Of a stretch of 47,885 bases of DNA, positions 33,814-40,819 are shown piece after piece. A program made the position numbers and the translations under genes. Source of the DNA: CAYJFD01 sp964369605 (GTDB taxonomy: Bacteria > Bacteroidota > Bacteroidia > Bacteroidales > UBA932). Positions within the stretch are counted from its first letter, which is position 1. Each line of letters opens with the position of its first letter. The stretch spans positions 1 through 47,885 of the forward strand of contig CAYJFD010000016.1 in NCBI GenBank assembly GCA_964369605.1, in the 5' to 3' direction. A model generated the notes under the pieces. The model saw nothing but the letters and a program-made list of their open reading frames with translations. It was not told where the DNA came from and searched no databases.

Positions 33814-33821
33814 CAAAAGTA
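33814..33821 (-). promoter_or_regulatory. -7 element, TACTTTTG, for purB
   Basis: Minus-strand TAnnTTTG match 20 bp upstream of the purB start codon, in the 39-bp gap after folP. No clear -33 box. Confidence 0.45.
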
Positions 33822-33832
33822 GTCAATATTTT

Positions 33833-34648
33833 TTAGATAGACGAATTTGCGTGCTCTATGGATTTAATGCATTGCTTTGCTGCTGCAACATCGTGAACTC
33901 TGAGTATTGACGCTCCCTTCTTTAGAGCTGAAATGTGAAGTTCGCTAGTAGCCTCAAGTACATCTTCTGGACCGAGCCCTAGCTTTTTGTATATAAAGCT
34001 TTTTCTAGATATACCTATAAGTAATTCCTTGCCTAGTTCTGAAAATTCTTCTAATCTATCTAGGATTTCGTAGTTCTGCTCTAGAGTCTTTGCGAACCCG
34101 AATCCAGGGTCTACAATCCAGTGCTTTATTCCAAAATATTGAGCCCTGAGCTCAAAGTCTTTAAAGTATTTAATGATATCCTTTGTTACATCTTCGTATT
34201 GGCAAAGACCCTGCATAGTCTTAGGTGTTCCTCTTTTATGCATCGCTATGTAGTTAAGTCCAAGCTTGGCTACGCATTGGAGCATTTTGTCGTCATCCTC
34301 TCCTGCTGATATATCATTAACGATGAAGTCTCCTACTAGTTTGTGACATCTTCTTACTATCTCAGAATGAAAGGTGTCCACTGATAGGGGAATGTGAGAA
34401 AAATGCTCTTTGAAAATTTCTAGTGCTGGTTCAAGTGCTCTCCATTCTTCCTCCATCTCTATAGGGTTAGAGCCAGGTCTAGTGGAGCAAGCTCCAATAT
34501 CGATAATATCTGCTCCCTCAGAAACTAAAAGTTCGAAACGAGCTCTTATTTCGTCATTGCTGGAAGCTCTTGAAGGACTAAAATAGGAATCTTGGTTAAT
34601 ATTAATGATTCCCATCACTTTCGGACTACTCGGACTGTTTTGCATCAT
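33833..34648 (-). CDS. folP: Dihydropteroate synthase
   Basis: About 271 residues from the tandem ATGs at 34648/34645. The frame is open further upstream to 34738, but that would cover the promoter region and part of tmk. Motifs: KVMGIININQDSYFS, ADIIDIGACSTRPGS, WIVDPGFGFAK and GISRKSFI. It condenses p-aminobenzoate with the pterin diphosphate in folate synthesis and is the sulfonamide target. The first motif reads NINQDSYF where most enzymes have NVTPDSFF, a variation within what the family tolerates. Confidence 0.92.
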   Translation of the reverse strand: MMQNSPSSPKVMGIININQDSYFSPSRASSNDEIRARFELLVSEGADIIDIGACSTRPGSNPIEMEEEWRALEPALEIFKEHFSHIPLSVDTFHSEIVRRCHKLVGDFIVNDISAGEDDDKMLQCVAKLGLNYIAMHKRGTPKTMQGLCQYEDVTKDIIKYFKDFELRAQYFGIKHWIVDPGFGFAKTLEQNYEILDRLEEFSELGKELLIGISRKSFIYKKLGLGPEDVLEATSELHISALKKGASILRVHDVAAAKQCIKSIEHANSSI

Positions 34649-34666
34649 ATATTTTATATATCTTTG
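34639..34666 (+). promoter_or_regulatory. Probable promoter of tmk
   Basis: TTTG (34639-34642), 16-bp spacer (short), TATCTTTG (34659-34666), 28 bp before the tmk ATG. It overlaps the first codons of the divergent folP. Confidence 0.42.
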
Positions 34667-34679
34667 TAACTTGAAAATG

Positions 34680-34687
34680 CAAAAGTA
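34680..34687 (-). promoter_or_regulatory. -7 element, TACTTTTG, for folP
   Basis: Minus-strand TAnnTTTG match about 31 bp before the chosen folP start, which supports that start over the upstream one. It lies between folP and tmk. Confidence 0.42.
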
Positions 34688-34694
34688 GTAAATT

Positions 34695-35372
34695 ATGCTG
34701 ATAGTAATAGAGGGTATAGATGGAGCCGGAAAATCCACACAGTTAAATAATCTAAAGAAATATCTTTCTAGGCCTGATAAACAAATGAATTATTTGCATT
34801 TTCCTAGGTATGATGCGCCAGTAGTAGGAGAGATGATATCAAACTTCCTCAGAGGAGATTATGGCCTAATAAATGATGTTCATCCCCAGATAGTTGCCTT
34901 GCTTTTCGCAGAAGATAGGAGACAAGCCTCGGGTTTAATAAATGAATGGTTGAAAGATGATGGCGTCGTGCTGCTAGATAGATATGTGTATTCTAATGTG
35001 GCCTATCAGTGCGCTAAATTAGAAAATAGAGAAGATAAGTTATCTCTTTTGGACTGGATATTAGATGCAGAATATAAGTATTTTGGGGTACCGCGCCCAG
35101 ATATTAATATTTTCTTGGATGTGCCACTGAGTTTTGTAGAGAAGAAGCTCAAGGAGGAGAGAAAGGGAAGTGATAGAGACTATCTGCAAGGAAAGGAAGA
35201 TATTCACGAATTAGATATGAGTTTTCAGTCCCAGGTAAGGGATATGTATTTAGAGCTGTGCAGTATAGATGATGACTTTATAAGAATAGATTGCTCCTCA
35301 GAGCAGGGTGAGATGTTAAGTCCTTCAGAAATTTTCGAAAGAATATTAAGTCAAATCGAACATAAAATATAG
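34695..35372 (+). CDS. tmk: Thymidylate kinase
   Basis: 225 residues. P-loop IEGIDGAGKSTQLNNL at the N-terminus, the substrate motif LLDRYVYSNVAYQ, and the lid region LKEERKGSDRDYLQG. It phosphorylates dTMP to dTDP. Slightly longer than the usual 205-215 residues. Divergent from folP, with overlapping promoter regions. Followed 3 bp later by a MauE-like membrane protein gene. Confidence 0.93.
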   Translation: MLIVIEGIDGAGKSTQLNNLKKYLSRPDKQMNYLHFPRYDAPVVGEMISNFLRGDYGLINDVHPQIVALLFAEDRRQASGLINEWLKDDGVVLLDRYVYSNVAYQCAKLENREDKLSLLDWILDAEYKYFGVPRPDINIFLDVPLSFVEKKLKEERKGSDRDYLQGKEDIHELDMSFQSQVRDMYLELCSIDDDFIRIDCSSEQGEMLSPSEIFERILSQIEHKI

Positions 35373-35375
35373 TCT

Positions 35376-36656
35376 ATGGGGTGGAGTGTAATTTCTAGAG
35401 TACCTTTTATTATCGCCAAATTTATTTTTGGATTTACCTTTGTAGTGTCTGGATTCTTAAAAATGTCAGACCCAGTGGGAACGATGCTTGTTGTTCAAGA
35501 GTACCTAAGGGTTGGACACCTAGCCTTTTTGTCAGGAATAGCACTTCATATAGGGCTTGCACTTTCTTTATTAGAATTTATACTTGGTGCATCCTTTCTT
35601 TCGGGCCTACGACTTCGTTTCTTCTCTTGGATAGGCCTTGGCTTAATGAGTTTTTTTACCTTACTTACTTTAGTCCTTGCGATCTTTGATCCAATAAACG
35701 ATTGTGGGTGTTTTGGAGAGGCTATATCTTTAACAAATTGGCAGACCTTCTTCAAGAATGTGGCCCTATTTTTATGCAGTTTATTAGTTTTTTCTGGAAG
35801 GAAGTATTATAGGAAATTAGCACCCACGCCAGTAGAGTGGAGGCAGACAATTTTAATATCTCTATCTATCCTAATATATGGAGTAGCCTCGTTAATTGTC
35901 ACCCCAGCATTAGATTTCGGTAGCTATAAAGTGGGAGTAGATATATCCGAGCGTTTGGTCGAGTCTTCACAAGTACAGTATCAAACAAGACTGCTTTATC
36001 AGAAGGATGGACGAGAGGAGTATTTTACTCTAGAGAATTTACCTGATTCTACCTGGGTATTTGTGGATTCGGAAGCATATCTTCCAGATGATATGAAAAA
36101 GTTAGGGGCCTTTGATTTTTACGTCACAGATGCTGCCTTAGTCGAGATAACATCTGAGATAGTAGATCCTAATTCTAGATATATATTGTTAACTTTTACT
36201 GACTTTCTCGAGACTGATGCAGTGCAAAGGGCTCAGATCGTAGAATTGATAAGTTTTCTTGCGCAACAGGAGACAGGTTTTAAGATACTAACTTCTACGC
36301 CTTATGCGCAGATTAGTTCTGAGGTGCCAGATAATATTATACCGCAAGAGTATTTTGCATTTGCAGATTCAAAGACAATAATCTCTATGAATCGTTCAAA
36401 TGGAGGTCTTGTTTATCTTAATTCAGCTACTGTTGTGGCAAAACTCAGTAGACTGCAAATTTCCCAGAGTAGGGTACAAAAATTACTTGACGAAGAAGAT
36501 CCTGAGAATATAATTATTCAAAGGACTATCTTTCAGAATATCTTTTCTTTATTGGTAATTGTCTTTTTAACTATCTCGTTCTTTACATTAAAAGTTATTT
36601 TTAGAAAGAGATATAATATGGACGAAGAACTCGTAGAAGAAGAAACTATAGGGTAA
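35376..36656 (+). CDS. MauE/DoxX-like membrane protein (BT_3928-type)
   Basis: 426 residues. Residues 1-150 contain four membrane segments and the DPINDCGCFGEAI motif, the Cys-rich loop of MauE/DoxX-like proteins that is linked with redox or vitamin-K-epoxide-reductase-like roles. Another membrane segment follows at about 160-176, then a 200-residue soluble region, and a final one near 385-405 before an acidic tail. In Bacteroidetes this architecture is a conserved hypothetical family. The first domain may shuttle electrons to periplasmic thiols, and the soluble domain resembles a degenerate thioredoxin-fold partner; both are inferences. Its 3' end overlaps the convergent hydrolase gene by 11 bp. 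Confidence 0.7.
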   Translation: MGWSVISRVPFIIAKFIFGFTFVVSGFLKMSDPVGTMLVVQEYLRVGHLAFLSGIALHIGLALSLLEFILGASFLSGLRLRFFSWIGLGLMSFFTLLTLVLAIFDPINDCGCFGEAISLTNWQTFFKNVALFLCSLLVFSGRKYYRKLAPTPVEWRQTILISLSILIYGVASLIVTPALDFGSYKVGVDISERLVESSQVQYQTRLLYQKDGREEYFTLENLPDSTWVFVDSEAYLPDDMKKLGAFDFYVTDAALVEITSEIVDPNSRYILLTFTDFLETDAVQRAQIVELISFLAQQETGFKILTSTPYAQISSEVPDNIIPQEYFAFADSKTIISMNRSNGGLVYLNSATVVAKLSRLQISQSRVQKLLDEEDPENIIIQRTIFQNIFSLLVIVFLTISFFTLKVIFRKRYNMDEELVEEETIG

Positions 36657-37422
36657 TAGGGTCGGCATCTTTTAGTGCAGGAAACTTTTCGCGAAAGTTC
36701 TTTAGCCCCTTGAGTTCAAGACTAGCGCTTAATGTGACACAGTCTTGTGAGGGAGTAGAAACGAGTTGTCCTTTGTAGTCTATTATTTGAGAGTGTCCGC
36801 AGTGAGAATTATAAGGATCTTTGCCTATGCGATTACAGCCGATGACATAGGCTTGGTTTTCTATAGCTCTTGCTCTTAAGAGTATATCCCAAACGAAGAT
36901 TCTAGTGTCTGGCCAAGAGGCAACATATATCATTAAATCGTAGCTATCTAGGTGGTTATTACGACACCATACAGGAAAGCGCAAATCATAGCAAATAGCA
37001 AGTAAAATTTTCCAGCCCTTATATTCAACTACAACTTTTTTATTACCGCTAGTGTAATATAAGTCCTCTGCCCCGTAACTGAAAAGATGGCTTTTATCAT
37101 AGCTAAATACTTGGTCAGCGGTGACAAAGTACATCCTGTTGTAATATTTGCCATCCTGTTGAATGGCTAAGGATCCAGTTATTGCACATTTGTGCTTTAT
37201 CGCAATATCCTGCATCCATTTTAATCCTTTGTCAGCATTAAAAGAAACTACCGAAGATATTTCCTGAGGCTTAGTAATAAAGCCAGAGGTAAACATCTCC
37301 GGTAGTATGTATAAATCAGTAGAACTGTCAGAATTTTCGTCTATCATCCTCGAGAAGTTATTTAAATTTTCCTGAGGAGAAGACCAAAGTAGGTCACTCT
37401 GAAGTACTGAAACTTTTAACAT
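36646..37422 (-). CDS. Carbon-nitrogen hydrolase, omega-amidase-like
   Basis: 258 residues of the nitrilase superfamily with a complete Glu-Lys-Cys triad: Glu42 in ILPEMFTSGF, Lys110 in YDKSHLFSYG, Cys144 in LAICYDLRFPVW. The GAEDLYYTSG and RFPVWCRN context matches YafV/Nit2 omega-amidases, which hydrolyse alpha-ketoglutaramate and similar metabolites in repair or glutamine-transaminase salvage. It follows efp by 6 bp on the same transcript. Substrate inferred from family. Confidence 0.88.
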   Translation of the reverse strand: MLKVSVLQSDLLWSSPQENLNNFSRMIDENSDSSTDLYILPEMFTSGFITKPQEISSVVSFNADKGLKWMQDIAIKHKCAITGSLAIQQDGKYYNRMYFVTADQVFSYDKSHLFSYGAEDLYYTSGNKKVVVEYKGWKILLAICYDLRFPVWCRNNHLDSYDLMIYVASWPDTRIFVWDILLRARAIENQAYVIGCNRIGKDPYNSHCGHSQIIDYKGQLVSTPSQDCVTLSASLELKGLKNFREKFPALKDADPITL

Positions 37423-37428
37423 CGAAAA

Positions 37429-37995
37429 TTATCTAATTCTCTCTGAATATGATCTATCTTCTGTCTTGATTTTTAATCTCTCACCTATGTTGATGAAAAG
37501 TGGAACCATGATCTCTGCGCCAGTCTCAAGTGTTGCAGCCTTCATAGCATTTGTAGATGCAGTGTCACCTTTTACAGCAGGTTCTGTATATGTAACTTCT
37601 AATTCTACGTGAGCTGGAAGCTCGCAAGTTAAACAACGCTCCTCATCTGCAAGAAACATCATCTCTACTTCTTGTCCTTCTTTCATTAAATCAGCATTAT
37701 CCACTAATTCAGGACTTAAAGAAATTTGCTCGAAAGTTTCGTTGTGCATGAAATTAAATCCCATATCGTCCTTGTAAAGGAACTGATAAGGTCTTCTTTC
37801 TACAGATATAGATTCAACCTTTTCACCAGCTGAGAAAGTTTTTTCAAGAATTCTACCATTTTCAAGATTGCGAAGCTTTGTCTTCACAAATGCTGCTCCC
37901 TTTCCAGGTTTTACGTGTTGAAACCATACAATAGAGCAAGGCTTACCATTAAAATTTAGGTAATAACCATTTTTAAAATCTGCTGTTGTTGCCAT
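37429..37995 (-). CDS. efp: Elongation factor P
   Basis: 188 residues with the three EF-P beta domains. The modification loop is HVKPGKGAAF with Lys32 at the tip, and domain III ends in GERLKIKTEDRSYSERIR. It relieves ribosome stalling at polyproline stretches. No epmA or epmB-type gene is visible here, and the modification state of Lys32 cannot be read from sequence. Its own TAnnTTTG element lies just upstream. Confidence 0.95.
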   Translation of the reverse strand: MATTADFKNGYYLNFNGKPCSIVWFQHVKPGKGAAFVKTKLRNLENGRILEKTFSAGEKVESISVERRPYQFLYKDDMGFNFMHNETFEQISLSPELVDNADLMKEGQEVEMMFLADEERCLTCELPAHVELEVTYTEPAVKGDTASTNAMKAATLETGAEIMVPLFINIGERLKIKTEDRSYSERIR

Positions 37996-38032
37996 AATAT
38001 TATATTCTTTATTCTTGTTTTCAAATGAGTGG

Positions 38033-38040
38033 CAAAGATA
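38033..38040 (-). promoter_or_regulatory. -7 element, TATCTTTG, for efp
   Basis: Minus-strand TAnnTTTG match 38 bp before the efp start codon, in the gap after ispH. It suggests efp can be transcribed apart from cmk-ispH. Confidence 0.45.
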
Positions 38041-38041
38041 A

Positions 38042-38929
38042 TCAAATATTTTTTATTGCCTCTAAGACTTTTTCTAATTGCCACTTAGGAGTTGAGGTCG
38101 CTCCACAAATACCAACGTGGTCATCTTGGGTAAACCATTCATCCTTTAGTTCATCTATAGCTTCTATTATGTAGCTGCGAGGATTATGTTGTCTACAGAG
38201 TTCGTAAAGTGCGTAACCATTTGAACTCTCCTTTCCTGAGACAAAAATAATGATGGATTTATTTAAGGCAAAGTTAATTAGACTTGCATTTCTAGATGAT
38301 ACTTGCCTACATACACTATTAGTGATTCTTAGATTAGAACTAGCTCCCTTAAATTCTTTGATTTTATTATTTAGAAATTCGCAAACTTCTTGATATTCAG
38401 ATGGATCCTTAGTTGTTTGAGAGAAGATATGAATAGCCCTATTTAGGTCAAGAACGTTTTGTTCCAAAAGTGCCTTGAGTTCAGCTAAACTTTGAATAAT
38501 AAGAGCATCGCCGTTTACTTGACCTATAATTCCAAGTACCTCTGCATGCCCTTTTTTTCCAAAAATGATGACTTGCCCACCCTCGCTTTTAATTTCTTTA
38601 TAGCTTGCGGCTACCTTTTCTTGTAATCTGAGAACGACAGGGCAGGTGCAGTCAATAATATTTAGCCCATTATCATGGGCAATATCATAAGTGCTAGGTG
38701 GTTCCCCATGTGCTCTAATGAGCACAGTCTCACCTTGCATCTTGCTATATGTCTGAATATCAATAGTTTTTAGCCCAAGCTCAGATAGCCTATTAATTTC
38801 GACATTATTATGAACTATTGAACCTAGTGAATATAAAACCTTGTGAGAATTCAAATATTCTTCTGCCTTCTTTATGGCACGTTCTACTCCATTACAGCAG
38901 CCAGACTCATTGTTTATTTCTATTGTCAT
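38042..38929 (-). CDS. ispH: 4-hydroxy-3-methylbut-2-enyl diphosphate reductase
   Basis: 295 residues with the three [4Fe-4S] cysteines in their usual contexts: SGCCNGVERAIKKAEEYL at the N-terminus (the Cys next to NGV), IDCTCPVVLRLQ, and ITNSVCRQVSSRNASL. Final step of the MEP isoprenoid pathway, making IPP and DMAPP. The family usually reads GFCxGV; here it is SGCCNGV, with an extra Cys. It starts immediately after cmk. Confidence 0.93.
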   Translation of the reverse strand: MTIEINNESGCCNGVERAIKKAEEYLNSHKVLYSLGSIVHNNVEINRLSELGLKTIDIQTYSKMQGETVLIRAHGEPPSTYDIAHDNGLNIIDCTCPVVLRLQEKVAASYKEIKSEGGQVIIFGKKGHAEVLGIIGQVNGDALIIQSLAELKALLEQNVLDLNRAIHIFSQTTKDPSEYQEVCEFLNNKIKEFKGASSNLRITNSVCRQVSSRNASLINFALNKSIIIFVSGKESSNGYALYELCRQHNPRSYIIEAIDELKDEWFTQDDHVGICGATSTPKWQLEKVLEAIKNI

Positions 38930-39568
38930 CTATGAATGCTTATGTTCGTTAATTAGTTTGTCCACCCAGTCAAGTTGCTCTTGAATGCTCATATAGCTGT
39001 TGTCCAGTTCTATGGCGTCCTTGACTCTAATAAGTGGTGCTACCTCTCTAGATTGATCAATATAGTCGCGTTTAAGGATGTTCTGATGAACCTCATCAAA
39101 ACTTACATTTTCCCCTTTCTCAAGTAACTCTTTAAGTCTTCTCTCAGCTCTAATTTCACTATTTGCAGTCATAAATATTTTAATGTCTGCGTTTGGGAAA
39201 ACTGCACTTGCTATATCACGCCCATCTGCAACTATTCCTTGGTCAATATTTATGCCTTGAAGGAATCTATTTACATAGTCTCGAACTGGTGCTAGGGACG
39301 AGATGTGACTAACTTCTTCCGATACTCTAAGACTTCTAATTTCAGTGTCAACTTTATGAGAATCAAGGTCGATTTCACTTAGTTTTGAATATAGAACATC
39401 TGTATTTATGCTATGATCTGAAGCTATTAGTCCAGAGCTAAGTGCGTATAGAGTAATGACTCTATAGAGGGCTCCTGTATCTAAATATGCAAGGCCCCAT
39501 CTCTTTGCAATTTCCTTTGCAAAAGAACTTTTCCCCGTAGATGAGTGCCCGTCAATAGCTATTATCAT
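38930..39568 (-). CDS. cmk: Cytidylate kinase
   Basis: 212 residues. P-loop IDGHSSTGKSSFAKEIAKR (Gly-His-Ser-Ser-Thr-Gly-Lys-Ser), GLAYLDTGALYRVIT, IVADGRDIASAVFPNA and IFMTANSEIRAERR are all typical of bacterial CMP kinase. It makes CDP from CMP and dCDP from dCMP. Located directly upstream of ispH on the minus strand; the cmk-ispH pairing is common in Bacteroidetes. No clear promoter element seen upstream. Confidence 0.95.
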   Translation of the reverse strand: MIIAIDGHSSTGKSSFAKEIAKRWGLAYLDTGALYRVITLYALSSGLIASDHSINTDVLYSKLSEIDLDSHKVDTEIRSLRVSEEVSHISSLAPVRDYVNRFLQGINIDQGIVADGRDIASAVFPNADIKIFMTANSEIRAERRLKELLEKGENVSFDEVHQNILKRDYIDQSREVAPLIRVKDAIELDNSYMSIQEQLDWVDKLINEHKHS

Positions 39569-39617
39569 TATGTTTATATTTTTACTTTGAAAATGCGAAG
39601 ATAGTGCTTTTATTTTC

Positions 39618-39625
39618 TATCTTTG
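39618..39625 (+). promoter_or_regulatory. -7 element, TATCTTTG, for the response regulator gene
   Basis: Plus-strand TAnnTTTG match 22 bp before the ATG at 39648; an AGGAG sequence near 39640 may help initiation. A TTTG at 39586-39589 is too far (28 bp) to be a normal -33 box. Confidence 0.42.
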
Positions 39626-39647
39626 TAAATTAATAAAAAAAGGAGCT

Positions 39648-40805
39648 ATGAATATCTTAATAATGGACGACGAGAGAAGCATTAGAAACACTATGAAGGA
39701 AATTCTAGAGTTTGAGGGACATAATGTGAGCTTGGCTGAGGATGGTTTAGTGGGCTATAATATGGTGCAAGAAAATAGGTATGACGTGATTTTCTGCGAC
39801 ATTAAGATGCCTAATATGGATGGCCAGGAGGCATTGGTAAAAATGAGAGAGAGTGGAGTGGAGACGCCAATCATAATGATATCGGGGCATGGATCGATAG
39901 AGACAGCAGTAGAGTGTATACGTGAGGGTGCTTATGACTTTATCCAAAAGCCCTTAGATATTAATCGTATTCTTCTGAGCGTGAAAAATGCGATGGAAAA
40001 GAACGTGTTAGTAAAAGAAACAAAGACCCTGAAAAAGAAAGTGAGTAAGGTGCCGGTAATAGTCGGTGAATCTCAGGCTATTCTACACATTAAGGATATG
40101 ATAGATAGGGTGGCAACATCAGATGCAAGGGTTCTTATTAATGGCTCTAATGGAACAGGAAAGGAATTAGTAGCTAGGTGGTTACATGAACTAAGTAATA
40201 GAGCTTCAAAACCTTTTATTGAAGTAAATTGCGCTGCGATACCCTCTGAGTTAATCGAGAGTGAACTTTTTGGACACGAAAAGGGAGCTTTTACTTCTGC
40301 TATAAGGCAGCATAAGGGTAAGTTTGAGCAGGCAGATGGCGGAACCCTCTTTTTAGATGAGATCGGTGATATGAGTTTGGCAGCACAAGCAAAAGTTTTA
40401 AGGGTGCTTCAGGAGAAGAAGGTAAGCAGGGTAGGAAGTGACAAGGAAATAAGTGTGGATGTGAGAGTGGTTTGTGCAACGAATAAAAATTTAGCAGAAG
40501 AAATAAAGAAAAATAATTTTAGAGAGGACCTTTATCATAGATTAAGTGTGATAGTTATGACTGTTCCTGCACTAAAAGACAGAAAATCAGATATTCCATT
40601 GTTAGCGAAGCACTTTCTAAAGCAAATTTCACAGGAAACAGGCGGAGTAGAAATGCCGATAGAAGATGATGCTATCGAGCAGCTAATGCATTATGAGTGG
40701 GGCGGAAACATAAGAGAGCTTCGTAATGCTATGGAAAGGTTGGTTATCTTGTCGAATAATGTAATCACCAAGAAGGATGTCTTGGAGTATATAGTTCCTA
40801 TTTAA
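39648..40805 (+). CDS. NtrC-family sigma54 response regulator lacking a DNA-binding domain
   Basis: 385 residues. Receiver domain 1-120 with phospho-acceptor Asp51 (IFCDIKMP), Ser79 and Lys101. AAA+ domain 139-375 with Walker A GSNGTGKE (166-173), Walker B GGTLFLDEIGD (231-241) and sensor II GNIRELRN (353-360). The sigma54-contact loop reads GAFTSA (213-218) in place of the nearly invariant GAFTGA. The protein ends at residue 385 with no Fis-type helix-turn-helix, which NtrC proteins carry after about residue 400. FlgR of Helicobacter also lacks this domain and works from solution, which is a precedent. First gene before parC and aroK. Possible kinase partner: the NtrY-like kinase at 44111-47677. 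Confidence 0.9.
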   Translation: MNILIMDDERSIRNTMKEILEFEGHNVSLAEDGLVGYNMVQENRYDVIFCDIKMPNMDGQEALVKMRESGVETPIIMISGHGSIETAVECIREGAYDFIQKPLDINRILLSVKNAMEKNVLVKETKTLKKKVSKVPVIVGESQAILHIKDMIDRVATSDARVLINGSNGTGKELVARWLHELSNRASKPFIEVNCAAIPSELIESELFGHEKGAFTSAIRQHKGKFEQADGGTLFLDEIGDMSLAAQAKVLRVLQEKKVSRVGSDKEISVDVRVVCATNKNLAEEIKKNNFREDLYHRLSVIVMTVPALKDRKSDIPLLAKHFLKQISQETGGVEMPIEDDAIEQLMHYEWGGNIRELRNAMERLVILSNNVITKKDVLEYIVPI

Positions 40806-40819
40806 TAAAGTAATATTAT

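Noticed and set aside
34649..34738. Upstream start for folP
   Set aside because: It overlaps tmk and its promoter and encodes no conserved sequence; the ATG at 34648 fits the family's N-terminus.
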